The notes below the pieces were generated by a model. It had not been told where the DNA came from. It worked only from the letters and a program-made list of their open reading frames with translations, and ran no database searches. From NCBI RefSeq assembly GCF_003855395.1, contig NZ_CP034015.1:4040001-4104000 (forward strand): a stretch of 64,000 bases of DNA, in the 5' to 3' direction. Every line of letters begins with the position of its first letter. Position 1 is the stretch's first letter. A program made the position numbers and the translations under genes. Below, piece after piece: positions 37,154 through 47,897 of this stretch. This stretch comes from Shewanella livingstonensis (GTDB taxonomy: Bacteria; Pseudomonadota; Gammaproteobacteria; Enterobacterales; Shewanellaceae).

Positions 37154-38134
37154 ATGGTAATTACATCTGTCTTACCGCCGCCATCCACCGATAACAATAG
37201 TGCGCTTATTGCCATATTAGGGGCCGGTGCAATTGGGCAGTTGATGTATCATAAATTGAGTCTTTGTACTCAAGCGACTCAAGCAAATGATGTGATGTTT
37301 ATTGGCCGAGACAAACAAACTCGGCAACAAGAGCTAAGCTTTATTGACCATACGCACTATAACCATCATATATTAGCGACAATATTGGGCATTGAAGATG
37401 ACCGCTTAACACAAGTTGAATTATTGTTAGTGTGTGTTAAAGCCTATCAAGTCGAACAAGCTCTTCTGCCCTTATTGGCGAGACTAGCTCCTCACTGCCA
37501 TATTGTGTTACTCCACAATGGATTAGGTCCCCACCTACCCGTTACTGCTGCGATAGCAAACCATAAAAACCAAGGATTAACGTTAGGCACAACTTCACAA
37601 GCTGCGTTAAAGCAAAACGACTGGCAAGTACAACACAGTGGCTTGGGTGTAACCCAACTAGGGCATTTTTGTGGCCCCCTTATGTCACCAACATTAAAAG
37701 CGCGCCTTAATTATTTGCACAGTGACAATCAACCGCTTGAATGGCATCAACCTGTTTTACCTGTGTTATGGCAAAAGCTGGCGATTAATGCAGTTATAAA
37801 CCCGTTAAGCGCATTAAATCAGTGTGCTAATGGTCAATTAGCAGCAACTCAATACCAAACGCAGATTACGGCTATTGTTGATGAGTTAGTACAAGTGGCT
37901 AAATGTGATGGCATTAGCTTAGATAAAACCGCTGTGATCGCGCGGGTGTATCAGGTAATCGATTTAACGGCAGCAAACTATTCATCCATGTATCAGGATG
38001 TCACGCATAATAGGCCTACTGAAATCAGTTATATTAATGGTTATATTTGCCAGCAAGCGAAGGTACATCAGCTTAATGCCCCCCATAATCAATCTCTGCT
38101 CGACAAGGTTTTACACCTCAGCAAATACGAATAA
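37154..38134 (+). CDS. panE: 2-dehydropantoate 2-reductase
   Basis: Reduces ketopantoate to pantoate with NADPH in pantothenate and CoA synthesis. The 326-residue protein has the nucleotide-binding GAGAIGQLM (about 23-31) and LLVCVKAYQVEQAL (about 95-108). The catalytic Lys is in WQKLAINAVINPLSAL (about 212-227), and the C-terminal SMYQDVTHNRPTEISYINGYI is conserved. The N-terminal extension of about 20 residues before the Rossmann fold is slightly long. It is convergent with the EamA gene and separated from it by only 2 bp. Confidence 0.92.
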   Translation: MVITSVLPPPSTDNNSALIAILGAGAIGQLMYHKLSLCTQATQANDVMFIGRDKQTRQQELSFIDHTHYNHHILATILGIEDDRLTQVELLLVCVKAYQVEQALLPLLARLAPHCHIVLLHNGLGPHLPVTAAIANHKNQGLTLGTTSQAALKQNDWQVQHSGLGVTQLGHFCGPLMSPTLKARLNYLHSDNQPLEWHQPVLPVLWQKLAINAVINPLSALNQCANGQLAATQYQTQITAIVDELVQVAKCDGISLDKTAVIARVYQVIDLTAANYSSMYQDVTHNRPTEISYINGYICQQAKVHQLNAPHNQSLLDKVLHLSKYE

Positions 38135-38136
38135 TA

Positions 38137-39009
38137 TTAGCTCCACATCACTAAAATAGCCGCGATGGCAATTAATAGTAATCCGGCAATATCGTTAATG
38201 TTAACCTTCTCTTTAAGCCAAAACGTCGCAATAATCAGAGTGAAAAATACCTCTACTTGACCTAAGGTTTTGACATAAGGCACTGCTTGCAACGACATGG
38301 CACTAAACCACCCAATAGAACCGATACAACTCGTCACGCTAATGGCTAAGGTTAATTTAGGTCGCTGCCATAACGCAGTTAAAGTTAATTTATCTTTTGC
38401 TAGTAAATAACCAATTAGCACTATCGTTTGCAGCCCTATAACACACAATAATACCCATGCAGCCCGATGCGTAAACGGACCTTGTAGAGTTAAGCTTGCT
38501 TCGCGCACCCATAGCGATGTCAGCGCAAAGCAACTGCCACACGCCAGCCCTAATAACACCGTTTTAAGCGACAAATGTTTAAAACCTTGTTTACTGCTTA
38601 GTAGCATCACCGCTACACCTCCAATAACAACACCTATCCAACCTAATATTGATAATTGAGTACCGAAAAAAATGACCCCAAGAATGGCCGCCACTAAGGC
38701 TTCACTTTTAGCCAGACCAGCTCCAATGGCATAATTTTGCATTTTAAACAACTGGACCATTAGCCCTGTTGCCAGTATTTGCATTGCCGATGCACCGATC
38801 ACAAAACGCCAAAAGATGCTACTAAACTGAGGTAATGCGGTAGGTTGATATTGATGCAAACTATATAGATAGACGGCTGCTATAGGTCCTGCCCAAATAA
38901 ATCTGGCTAAGGTTACGCCTGCAACGCTAACCTCTTTACTCAACTTACTTTGAAATGCATTGCGCCACGCCTGCATGAATGCGGCGAGAAAGGTAAACAT
39001 GATCCACAT
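38137..39009 (-). CDS. EamA/DMT family transporter
   Basis: A 290-residue inner-membrane protein with ten helices in two EamA repeats (about 3-135 and 150-285). The segment AGLAKSEALVAAILGVIFF near residues 95-115 and VEVFFTLIIATFWLKEKV near 255-272 are characteristic of drug/metabolite transporters. The substrate is unknown. It ends 2 bp from the convergent panE stop, and the 39.0-kb terminator lies upstream of its start. Confidence 0.88.
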   Translation of the reverse strand: MWIMFTFLAAFMQAWRNAFQSKLSKEVSVAGVTLARFIWAGPIAAVYLYSLHQYQPTALPQFSSIFWRFVIGASAMQILATGLMVQLFKMQNYAIGAGLAKSEALVAAILGVIFFGTQLSILGWIGVVIGGVAVMLLSSKQGFKHLSLKTVLLGLACGSCFALTSLWVREASLTLQGPFTHRAAWVLLCVIGLQTIVLIGYLLAKDKLTLTALWQRPKLTLAISVTSCIGSIGWFSAMSLQAVPYVKTLGQVEVFFTLIIATFWLKEKVNINDIAGLLLIAIAAILVMWS

Positions 39010-39031
39010 AATGGGTTACTTCTTTACTAAA

Positions 39032-39064
39032 AAAGCCCTGAAACTTGGTAACAAGTCAGGGCTT
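39032..39064 (-). terminator. Terminator downstream of kdsA
   Basis: AAGCCCTG pairs with CAGGGCTT around an ACTTG-rich inner stem (ACTTG/CAAGT). On the minus strand it continues GGCTTTTTTAG. It lies about 110 bp after the kdsA stop and 20 bp before the EamA start. Confidence 0.85.
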
Positions 39065-39175
39065 ATACAAGGACAATTAGATTACTGTTTACGGCGATTA
39101 AAAGACACTGATTAAGTGCCTAATTGATTAAAAATCAACTTGCCGAGGTTTCAGTTATTCAATGCCATTGATGAT

Positions 39176-40036
<861 letters not shown>

Positions 40037-40044
40037 TTAGCGCA

Positions 40045-41292
40045 TTACGCTGCAACAATTTGTAATAACTGACCACATAGCCAAGCCATGTAAGTACCTA
40101 ATGCATAACCGAATACGGCCAACAATACCCCGACAGGAGCTAATGCTGGATGGAATGCAGCAGCCACCACTGGCGCCGATGCGGCGCCACCAACATTGGC
40201 CTGGCTTCCCACGGCCATATAAAACAATGGCGCTTTAATAAGTTTAGCCACCAATAACATTAATCCTGCGTGCACTAACATCCACACGATACCAATTAAG
40301 AAATAAATCGGCGTATCCATGACTTTAGACACATCCATATGCAAACCTATGGTTGCAACGAGAATATATAAAAATGCCGAGGCGATTTTAGACGCGCCAG
40401 AGGCTTCAAGATGACGCACAGGACTAAACGAAAGCCCTAAACCAATGGTCGTCACAATGACCACTAACCAGAAGAATTTAGAGGTTAAACTGTAATCTTC
40501 GGTCCATGGATAGTTGGCTTCAAAGAATGGCCCTAAGAAGTCTGCCGCAAAATGAGCAAAACCTGTTACCCCGAAACCAACAGCTACAATCAACATGATG
40601 TCGCGAAGCGTTGGAATACGTGAATTTTCAGCGTGATACTTTTCTACTTTCTCTTTTAGCGCTTCAATTGCGGTAGTGTCTGCGCCGGTTCTGGCATCAA
40701 TCTCTTTGGCTTTTGATGCCATAAATAATAATACGGCCATCCAGATATTGGCTACGATGACATCGACGGTCACCATTACTGAAAATATCTCACCGCCGAC
40801 GTCATAAATTTCTTTCATTGCTGCTTGGTTAGCACCACCACCAATCCAACTCCCCGCGAGAGTTGTCATGCCGCGCCAAACCGCATCAGGGCCATTGCCA
40901 CCGAGTAATGATGGATCAATCATTGATACGCTTAACAGTGCAATCGGCCCACCAATAACAATACCCAGCGTGCCCGTTAAAAACATAATTACCGCTTTAG
41001 GGCCTAAACTTAGAATAGCCTTTAAATCGACGCTTAAAATCAATAAGACTAAACACGCAGGCAATAAATACCGCGAAGCAACAAAATACAGTTGTGACGC
41101 ATGGCCATCAATCACGCCAAAAGTGTTTAATAATGAGGGTAAGAAATAGCACAATAGTAATGCTGGAATGTATTTATAGAATTTTTGCCAAAACGGATGG
41201 GTGGATGAGCTAGTGTAAAAAACAAAGCCTAAAATAACGGCGAGTATACCGAGTGCGGTGGCATCATTGCTCACCATTGCTGACGTTGTCAT
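40045..41292 (-). CDS. DUF819 family membrane protein
   Basis: A 415-residue protein with about ten to eleven helices, of the DUF819 (YjcL-like) family, thought to resemble sodium-dependent transporters. TLAGSWIGGGANQAAMKEI (about 142-160) and MAVGSQANVGGAASAPVVAAAFHPALAPVG near the C-terminus are the repeated glycine-rich half-helix segments of the family. A polar loop with a charged helix (about 200-225) divides the halves. GGGAGA lies before the ATG. It is 17 bp from kdsA and probably cotranscribed. The substrate is unknown; an uptake role for a carboxylate is guesswork. Confidence 0.85.
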   Translation of the reverse strand: MTTSAMVSNDATALGILAVILGFVFYTSSSTHPFWQKFYKYIPALLLCYFLPSLLNTFGVIDGHASQLYFVASRYLLPACLVLLILSVDLKAILSLGPKAVIMFLTGTLGIVIGGPIALLSVSMIDPSLLGGNGPDAVWRGMTTLAGSWIGGGANQAAMKEIYDVGGEIFSVMVTVDVIVANIWMAVLLFMASKAKEIDARTGADTTAIEALKEKVEKYHAENSRIPTLRDIMLIVAVGFGVTGFAHFAADFLGPFFEANYPWTEDYSLTSKFFWLVVIVTTIGLGLSFSPVRHLEASGASKIASAFLYILVATIGLHMDVSKVMDTPIYFLIGIVWMLVHAGLMLLVAKLIKAPLFYMAVGSQANVGGAASAPVVAAAFHPALAPVGVLLAVFGYALGTYMAWLCGQLLQIVAA

Positions 41293-41354
41293 GCAGTGTT
41301 CTCCCTTACAAATACATTATATTTTTAGTTGTTATTGTTATTGCTAATATTACT

Positions 41355-41399
41355 GTGAATCTTGCTGTTGCGAATCTTGTTATTGCGAATTTTTTTGTG
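41355..41399. repeat. 15-bp tandem repeat upstream of the DUF819 gene
   Basis: Three units start GTGAATCTTGCTGTT, GCGAATCTTGTTATT and GCGAATTTTTTTGTG. The first two differ at few positions. Further TTGTTATT-rich sequence extends toward the gene. It lies about 60-105 bp upstream of the DUF819 start codon. Confidence 0.6.
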
Positions 41400-41458
41400 A
41401 TTTAATTCTTATTACTCTGTAACTAAACGATTAAATCAGCTTGCTAGCAGAATAAAAA

Positions 41459-41482
41459 CTGCTTTGAGTTACCCCAAAGCAG
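41459..41482 (-). terminator. Terminator after sirB1
   Basis: CTGCTTTG and CAAAGCAG form an 8-bp stem with an 8-nt loop. On the minus strand the stem is followed by TTTTTATT. It would end the hemA-prfA-prmC-sirB2-sirB1 transcript and isolate the DUF819-kdsA pair. Confidence 0.85.
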
Positions 41483-41506
41483 CCTAAGTTGCAGGTTATC
41501 AATTAA

Positions 41507-42295
41507 TTAATGATAAACCTGCGTATGTTGACTGAGTTCCTTTAATTGAATCTTAACCAGTTCAATTACCGGATCATGCGGACTCAAATCAATGAAGTGC
41601 TGTAAATCAGACATGGCCACTTTAATACACCCTAACTGCTGAGCAATAAAAGCCCGCTCGCGATTAAGGTGAACATCGTCTGGATGCCATTGTAATAATA
41701 AATTGCAACATTCCATTGCCTGTTCAAATTTATGACTGACAATACAACCCGCTTTCAGCTCATGTAACATGCGGCTAATTAGCCGCTTTAGCGTAGCCGT
41801 TTTAAGATGACTCGGTTTTAATTTAGCCGCATTACCCAGTTCACCGCGCACGAATGCATGCAATTGATGACGGCTAAGCTCATTACCAGTTAGTGGATCA
41901 TGATATTTAACCACATCATTAACTTGGCTTTTTAGTACCGTATTACCGGGTAATAAAATCGCCTCGAGTGTTATGTCGAGTTGCTTAGCTAATAAGATCA
42001 GTAATATAGATAACGTAGTGCTGTTACCTTGACGCTTTAATACGCAGTAACTTAAATCTGCAGCCTCGACACTAAAATAGTCGTCTCGTACACAAAAACC
42101 TAAATCATTGTAAAACCACTTAAACAGACCTTCAAGCCGTGCTTGCTGGTCAACAACATAGTGACTCAATACTGAACCGGCCATTTCGTACCACGCCCAC
42201 ATAGCAGGTTTAGAGGTTGAAAAGCCAAGATGTTCAGAGAGTTCAAATGCAGTTTCGGGAATCGAAACTGCATCATCAAGAAGATATTTTGCCAT
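41507..42295 (-). CDS. sirB1: SirB1 family transglutaminase-like/TPR protein
   Basis: A 262-residue cytosolic protein with an N-terminal transglutaminase-like domain (DDYFSVEAADLSYCVLKRQGNSTTLSILL, about 73-102) and a C-terminal tetratricopeptide-like region (about 180-255). SirB1 is often encoded between prmC/sirB2 and kdsA; its function is not settled. TTG at 42304 is in frame but the ATG at 42295 is used. It starts 9 bp after the sirB2 stop, implying coupling. Confidence 0.88.
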   Translation of the reverse strand: MAKYLLDDAVSIPETAFELSEHLGFSTSKPAMWAWYEMAGSVLSHYVVDQQARLEGLFKWFYNDLGFCVRDDYFSVEAADLSYCVLKRQGNSTTLSILLILLAKQLDITLEAILLPGNTVLKSQVNDVVKYHDPLTGNELSRHQLHAFVRGELGNAAKLKPSHLKTATLKRLISRMLHELKAGCIVSHKFEQAMECCNLLLQWHPDDVHLNRERAFIAQQLGCIKVAMSDLQHFIDLSPHDPVIELVKIQLKELSQHTQVYH

Positions 42296-42304
42296 TAAAA
42301 CCAA

Positions 42305-42700
42305 TTAACCCATCAATACGACTTGTTTAAAATAAGCCAGTTTGGCCGCTAACACTACCCAACCAATTGCGCCAATAAATGCAAAAAACTTAAACAGCTT
42401 ATTACGATTAGATTTTAGTGCCATCACGCCTAATGCAATGTATGCCACAACACAGGTGATTTTTTCTGTCATCCACGGATCCACAAAAGGATATTGTTTG
42501 ATCATAAAGCACAAGGTGAAGCCAGACAGTAATAAAAAAGTATCAATGACATGGGGAGCCACTTTAACAAACTTTTTTTCCATAATAGGAGACTGACGTA
42601 AATGTAAAACAAAGCGCACGATAAAAAAGATCACACTCATGGCAACTAACATCATGTGAGTATGCTTTACCGCTGGATATAAACTGTAAAATGTTTCCAT
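42305..42700 (-). CDS. sirB2: SirB2 family membrane protein
   Basis: A 131-residue protein with four helices. The N-terminal YPAVKHTHMMLVAMSVIFFIVRF and the middle APHVIDTFLLLSGFTLCF are the SirB2 signature; the His residues suggest a haem or ion site, but this is unproven. The gene order prmC-sirB2-sirB1 is widespread in gammaproteobacteria. Confidence 0.92.
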   Translation of the reverse strand: METFYSLYPAVKHTHMMLVAMSVIFFIVRFVLHLRQSPIMEKKFVKVAPHVIDTFLLLSGFTLCFMIKQYPFVDPWMTEKITCVVAYIALGVMALKSNRNKLFKFFAFIGAIGWVVLAAKLAYFKQVVLMG

Positions 42701-42822
42701 TAATTAAGTCTCATTGAAAAGGTAAAATAAAAGGCGGCTAGTTTACTCTATCAACCAGCCGCACACCAATACCGTGATTGTTGCTATTTACTTAGAAAGA
42801 TAAATACCTGTTGGAGGCTGGA

Positions 42823-43680
42823 CTAGCCATCAATCCATTGCCCTATAGTGCAGCGATCATTACTGCCAAAGTCTCGAACTGTAGCAACGTTTTGATAGCC
42901 AAGCTCAATGAGTTTTTCACGGACTTTAATGGCTTGTTCATAGCCATGTTCAAGCAATAAATACCCACCAGGAAGTAAATGAGCCCGAGCTTGATCGGCA
43001 ATATAATACAACTCGGCATAGCCTTCATTTGCGGCAGTGAGTGCGCTTTGCGGTTCAAAGCGAACATCGCCTAAATGAAGGTGCTCGTCGGCTTCATCAA
43101 TGTAAGGTGGATTAGACACGATTAAATCAAAATCGCGCTGCTTAACCGCAGAAAACCAATCTGACTGGATAATTTCTACATCGGGTAAATTAAGATTGCC
43201 ACGATTAGCCTTAGCAAGTTCAACGGCTTCAGGAACATTATCAATGGCAGTAATACGCCATTTCGGTCGCTCCGACGCTAACGCCAATGCAATCGCGCCC
43301 GTTCCGGTACCTAAATCCAATACTTTGGCATTGTGACGCACTGATAAGTTCAGTGCAGTCTCAACTAAAATTTCGGTGTCTGGCCGTGGAATAAGGGTCG
43401 AGTCGTTAACAATAAAGGGTAATGACCAAAACTCCCGCTCGCCAATGATATGTGCAACCGGAATTCCGTTTTGACGTTTAGCAATCATCTGGCTATAAGC
43501 TTTAAATTGCTCACTAGTGAGCTGTCGCTCAGGCCAAGTGTATAAAAAACTGCGATTTTTATTTAAACAATGCAGTAGCAAAGCCTCTGCATCCACGTGA
43601 GCAGATTCAGAGGTTGCCGCCAGTTGTGAATAAGCCCATTGCAGGGCTTCAGCAATTGTTGAATACGAAGACTGAGTCAA
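42823..43680 (-). CDS. prmC: Release-factor glutamine methyltransferase
   Basis: Methylates the Gln of the GGQ motif in release factors RF1 and RF2. The 285-residue protein has an N-terminal helical domain and a SAM domain with VLDLGTGTGAIALALA (about 117-132) and the catalytic NPPYIDE (about 188-194), the hallmark of PrmC. GTG (43686) and TTG (43680) are both in frame; I choose TTG because GGAG lies 5 nt upstream. It begins 10 bp after the prfA stop, right next to its substrate gene. Confidence 0.95.
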   Translation of the reverse strand: MTQSSYSTIAEALQWAYSQLAATSESAHVDAEALLLHCLNKNRSFLYTWPERQLTSEQFKAYSQMIAKRQNGIPVAHIIGEREFWSLPFIVNDSTLIPRPDTEILVETALNLSVRHNAKVLDLGTGTGAIALALASERPKWRITAIDNVPEAVELAKANRGNLNLPDVEIIQSDWFSAVKQRDFDLIVSNPPYIDEADEHLHLGDVRFEPQSALTAANEGYAELYYIADQARAHLLPGGYLLLEHGYEQAIKVREKLIELGYQNVATVRDFGSNDRCTIGQWIDG

Positions 43681-43689
43681 GAGCACTCC

Positions 43690-44775
43690 TTATTCGTCAG
43701 CTAACGCGGCAAGCATATCTGCTTGATGTTCTAGCATGATAGGGTCAAGCAAGACATTTAAGTCGCCTTCCATGACTTCATTTAAGCGATATAGCGTTAA
43801 GTTGATACGATGATCACTTACGCGGCCTTGTGGGTAATTATAGGTTCTAATACGTTCAGAACGATCGCCACTGGCCACTAAGCTACGACGAGTCGTTTCT
43901 TCAGCACTACGTCTTTTTTCGTCTTCAACAGCTTGAATTCGTGCAGCCAATACACTCATGGCTTGGGCACGGTTTTTATGTTGCGATCGTTGATCCTGAC
44001 ACTCGACAATAATACCTGATGGAATATGGGTAATACGAATAGCAGAATCGGTTTTGTTAACGTGCTGACCACCCGCACCAGAGGCGCGGAATGTATCCAC
44101 TTTTAAGTCAGCAGCATTAATCGAAATCGCTTCAGCTTCAGGCACTTCATGCAATACCACTACCGTGCAGGCAGAGGTATGCACACGACCCTGAGATTCA
44201 GTTTCTGGCACACGTTGAACGCGATGCCCGCCTGACTCAAACTTTAATTTACCGTAAGCGCCGTCACCACTGATTTTGACAATGATTTCTTTAAAGCCGC
44301 CATGCTCGCCTTCGTTAACGTTCATGACTTCCATTTGCCAACGGTTAGCTTCACAGTAACGTGAATACATACGGTACAAGTCACCCGCAAAAATGGCCGC
44401 TTCATCACCACCAGCACCAGCACGAATTTCAAGAAACGCGTTAGTGTCATCATTAGGATCGGTAGGCAGTAGTAAGACTTGTAATTCATCTTCAAGCTTT
44501 TCTAACGCTTGCTTAGATTGCTTATATTCATCTTGCGCCATTTCACGCATTTCCAGATCGTCTTCTTCAAGCATCTCTTTGGCGTATTCGAAATCTTTTT
44601 GGGCTTGTTGGAATTCAGTAAAACCTTTTACCACATCTTCAAGTTGAGAATATTCTTTGGATAATCCACGAAAGCGGTCTTGATCCGCTATCACGCTGGG
44701 ATCACTGAGTAACGCCAATACTTCTTCATTACGCTCGAGCAAGCCTTCTAGCTTGCGGATAACGGATTCTTTCAT
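43690..44775 (-). CDS. prfA: Peptide chain release factor 1
   Basis: Recognises UAA and UAG stop codons and triggers peptide release. The 361-residue protein has the GGQ motif in [17 protein letters not shown] (near 233-235), which prmC methylates, and the codon-recognition region just upstream in the [20 protein letters not shown] segment. It is the second gene of the hemA-prfA-prmC operon, 14 bp after hemA. Confidence 0.98.
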   Translation of the reverse strand: MKESVIRKLEGLLERNEEVLALLSDPSVIADQDRFRGLSKEYSQLEDVVKGFTEFQQAQKDFEYAKEMLEEDDLEMREMAQDEYKQSKQALEKLEDELQVLLLPTDPNDDTNAFLEIRAGAGGDEAAIFAGDLYRMYSRYCEANRWQMEVMNVNEGEHGGFKEIIVKISGDGAYGKLKFESGGHRVQRVPETESQGRVHTSACTVVVLHEVPEAEAISINAADLKVDTFRASGAGGQHVNKTDSAIRITHIPSGIIVECQDQRSQHKNRAQAMSVLAARIQAVEDEKRRSAEETTRRSLVASGDRSERIRTYNYPQGRVSDHRINLTLYRLNEVMEGDLNVLLDPIMLEHQADMLAALADE

Positions 44776-44789
44776 TTAGCTCGCTAACC

Positions 44790-46040
44790 TTAGTTTTTAT
44801 CTAAACCAAGCGCAGTTCTTAATTGGCCTAACGTATTCAAATCGCCTTGACGGCTGGCTGAAGTAAGCGCTTGTGTGGGTGAATGTATTAAACGATTAGT
44901 TAACCTATTGGCTAACTCAAGGATTACTTGCTCACTATCACTGCCTTGAGATAATTTATTCAAGGCGCGCTCAACTAATTCATCTTTAATCGCCAAGCTC
45001 TGGCTGCGATATTCGCGAATACTGTCGACTGACTCTAAAGACTTAATCCACTCCATAAATATGTGTGATTGATCTTCAGTAATTAATTCTGCTTGCTCGG
45101 CGGCTTCTTTACGTGAAGCCATGTTCTGTTCAATTATGCTATGCAGATCGTCTACAGTATAAAGGAATGCGTCGTCTAACTCACCGACTTCTGCTTCAAT
45201 ATCTCTTGGAACTGCAATATCGACCAACAACATAGGTTGGTGACGACGCTGTTTTAGCGCTTTTTCGACCATACCTTTACCTAAAATGGGCAAAGGGCTG
45301 GCGGTAGAGGATATCACGATATCGGCTTTAGCGAGAAAATCAGGTATTTGTTCCAGGGTAATTGCGGTCGCATTAAACTCTTTGCACATGGCTTGAGCAC
45401 GTTCAATAGTGCGATTAGCCACCACCATTGAAGCAACACCATTATCTTTAAGATGTTTGGCGACTAATTCAATGGTTTCTCCTGCACCAATAAGCAACAC
45501 TTTAGTAGTGCTCAATGATGAGAAAATGTGTTTAGCCATACTCACTGCCGCAAATGCAACTGAAACAGCTGCGGCGCCAATTTCGGTTTCGGTACGGACT
45601 TTTTTAGCCACTGAGAAGGTATTTTGAAATAAACGATCAATGGTTAATGCAATGGTGCCTGCTTCTTTAGCCTTCACAAACGCTTGCTTAACCTGCCCCA
45701 AAATTTGCGGCTCGCCTAATACCAGTGAATCTAAACCCGATGCAACCCGCATTAAATGTTTAACGGCAACTTGCTCTTCATAAACATAGATGCACGGCAT
45801 TAAATCACTGTGCTCTAAATTATGGTAATCCTCTAACCATTCAATAATGTCTTCCTTCTCGGCATTATTGCAATATAGCTCAGTACGATTACAGGTCGAC
45901 ACAATAACAGCCTCGCCCGTTCGGGTGCGACTAGCCAGGCTTTTCATGGCGTCATGAATGCGGTCTGGAGAGAAAGCGACTTTTTCACGCAAATCTACCG
46001 TGGCGGTTTTATGGTTTATCCCGATTATTACTAGGCTCAT
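44790..46040 (-). CDS. hemA: Glutamyl-tRNA reductase
   Basis: Converts glutamyl-tRNA to glutamate-1-semialdehyde, the committed step of tetrapyrrole synthesis. The 416-residue protein has the active-site Cys50 in [21 protein letters not shown] (about 105-117) and the NADPH-binding [17 protein letters not shown]. The N-terminus is [15 protein letters not shown], as in the family. It is divergent from lolB as in E. coli. Confidence 0.98.
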   Translation of the reverse strand: MSLVIIGINHKTATVDLREKVAFSPDRIHDAMKSLASRTRTGEAVIVSTCNRTELYCNNAEKEDIIEWLEDYHNLEHSDLMPCIYVYEEQVAVKHLMRVASGLDSLVLGEPQILGQVKQAFVKAKEAGTIALTIDRLFQNTFSVAKKVRTETEIGAAAVSVAFAAVSMAKHIFSSLSTTKVLLIGAGETIELVAKHLKDNGVASMVVANRTIERAQAMCKEFNATAITLEQIPDFLAKADIVISSTASPLPILGKGMVEKALKQRRHQPMLLVDIAVPRDIEAEVGELDDAFLYTVDDLHSIIEQNMASRKEAAEQAELITEDQSHIFMEWIKSLESVDSIREYRSQSLAIKDELVERALNKLSQGSDSEQVILELANRLTNRLIHSPTQALTSASRQGDLNTLGQLRTALGLDKN

Positions 46041-46276
46041 TTGATGGTATCAAGTTCTTTTCGGTGACGTTAATTAGTCTATTCTACTGAATTGGACCGA
46101 CTAAAAACACAATTGGCTTAACAAAACCGAATAAATGTCTCAATTTTTATGTTTGTTCACATATGTATTATGCAAACCATTACATTAATATCACATTAAT
46201 TTTGCCAAAAGCATTTTTACATAATCGCTTAAGCCCAGTATCATAAGAACATGTCAAACAACTGCTAGGCAATCCA

Positions 46277-46888
46277 TTGCGTTTATCTGCCTCTTTATTC
46301 CATATCGTTACCATTTCCGTGTTGTTTTTATTAGCCGGTTGTAGTGTTACTCCATCTGAAGATTTTACGCCTATCAATGTGACCAATGCCGCTCAAGCTA
46401 AAGCATGGGAACTACAAGGCAAAATTGCCGTCAAAACAGCTGAAGAAAAATTTAGTACCAATCTATATTGGCTACATCAACCCAGCGCCAATGATTTACG
46501 TTTAACAACCGTATTAGGCACCACAGTATTAACCCTTAAGACCAACCAAGGTATGGCGACACTTGACGTTGACGGCAAAACCTATCGCGACAGCAACGCC
46601 CAGGATTTATTAACCGGCATTAGCGGCTGGTCAATACCTTTGGACAGCTTACCTTTATGGATCACCGGCCAAATTGGCAGCAATGATAAAATTGTCAGCT
46701 ATAATCCTGATGGCACAATTAAACAATTAATCAGCCACGACGCCCAAGCAAATTGGTCAGTCAGTTTTATCAGTTGGCAACAACAAGGCGGCGCACTTGT
46801 GCCTAAGCTATTGAAAATTGAACGTGAAGATGTGCAAATAAAAATTCAAACTAATCAATGGACAGCGGTAAAATCCAAAGCAAAGTAG
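46277..46888 (+). CDS. lolB: Outer-membrane lipoprotein insertion protein LolB
   Basis: Receives lipoproteins from periplasmic LolA and inserts them in the outer membrane. The 203-residue protein has a signal peptide with lipobox LAGC, so Cys21 is the acylated residue. The body has KAWELQGKIAVKT and GWSIPLDSLPLWITGQ, the LolB signature. The only start giving a complete signal peptide is a TTG at 46277, a rare start codon with AGG 9 nt upstream. It is divergent from hemA and upstream of ispE. Confidence 0.92.
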   Translation: MRLSASLFHIVTISVLFLLAGCSVTPSEDFTPINVTNAAQAKAWELQGKIAVKTAEEKFSTNLYWLHQPSANDLRLTTVLGTTVLTLKTNQGMATLDVDGKTYRDSNAQDLLTGISGWSIPLDSLPLWITGQIGSNDKIVSYNPDGTIKQLISHDAQANWSVSFISWQQQGGALVPKLLKIEREDVQIKIQTNQWTAVKSKAK

Positions 46889-46934
46889 CGTTAAATGTTA
46901 AGTGCTGGCGAATGAACAAGGTAGTAAAACGAAC

Positions 46935-47807
46935 ATGAAATCAACAAACTCACGTAAATTAATGACATCACCAAGTTGGCCTGCTCCAGCAAAACTGAAT
47001 TTATTTTTGCATGTTACTGGCCAACGAGATGATGGTTATCATGAATTACAGACATTGTTTCAATTTATTGACCATTGCGATTACCTTGATTTTCACATTA
47101 CCAATACCTCAGATTTAATTTTACATTCTACGATCTCCGATTCTGTCGCTGACAGCGATAACTTAATTCTTAAAGCCGCAAAGTCACTTAAGCGTTACAC
47201 CCAATATGAGGGTGGCGCGCATATTTGGTTAGACAAATTACTGCCTATGGGTGGAGGTTTAGGCGGTGGTTCATCTGATGCTGCAACCACATTAGTGGCG
47301 TTAAATGCCTTATGGAAAACCAATGTACCACCCAGTAAATTGGCTGAAATAGGCTTAGCATTAGGAGCGGATGTTCCTGTTTTTATTAATGGTTTATCCG
47401 CATTTGCCGAGGGTGTGGGTGATAAGTTAATCGCCGTACAACCTACAGAGTTGTGGTACTTAGTCATTGTTCCAGATGTGCATGTGTCAACTAAAGATAT
47501 TTTTCAACATCCTGATCTGCCACGCAACACACCTAAATTAGACATGAGTCGCTTAATGACCCAGCAATGGAGTAATGATTGTCAAAAACTGGTCACAACT
47601 AAGCACCCTCAAGTTGCCAATGCCTTAAGCTGGCTGGTAGAATATGCGCCGTCGAGAATGACCGGAACAGGCGCATGTGTGTTCGGGGAATTTACACATT
47701 CGCAACAAGCACTTGACGCTTTAGCCAAATTACCGGCTGATATGCGAGGGTTTGTTGCAAAAGGGATGAATAAGTCGCCATTAGCAATACGGCTTGAACA
47801 ACTCTAA
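46935..47807 (+). CDS. ispE: 4-diphosphocytidyl-2-C-methyl-D-erythritol kinase
   Basis: A GHMP kinase of the methylerythritol phosphate isoprenoid pathway. The 290-residue protein has [22 protein letters not shown] at the N-terminus (substrate-binding Lys and catalytic residues) and the ATP loop [14 protein letters not shown] near 103-116. The start is uncertain among GTG 46902, ATG 46935 and ATG 46962; I took 46935. It lies between lolB and prs as in E. coli. Confidence 0.95.
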   Translation: MKSTNSRKLMTSPSWPAPAKLNLFLHVTGQRDDGYHELQTLFQFIDHCDYLDFHITNTSDLILHSTISDSVADSDNLILKAAKSLKRYTQYEGGAHIWLDKLLPMGGGLGGGSSDAATTLVALNALWKTNVPPSKLAEIGLALGADVPVFINGLSAFAEGVGDKLIAVQPTELWYLVIVPDVHVSTKDIFQHPDLPRNTPKLDMSRLMTQQWSNDCQKLVTTKHPQVANALSWLVEYAPSRMTGTGACVFGEFTHSQQALDALAKLPADMRGFVAKGMNKSPLAIRLEQL

Positions 47808-47897
47808 CAACTTACTATCTTCTGGGTCAGTTTTGAGTGACAACACGTAAAATTGATCTAGCCTTTAATCGTAAAGCAAACACCTGAGGTTCATAAA

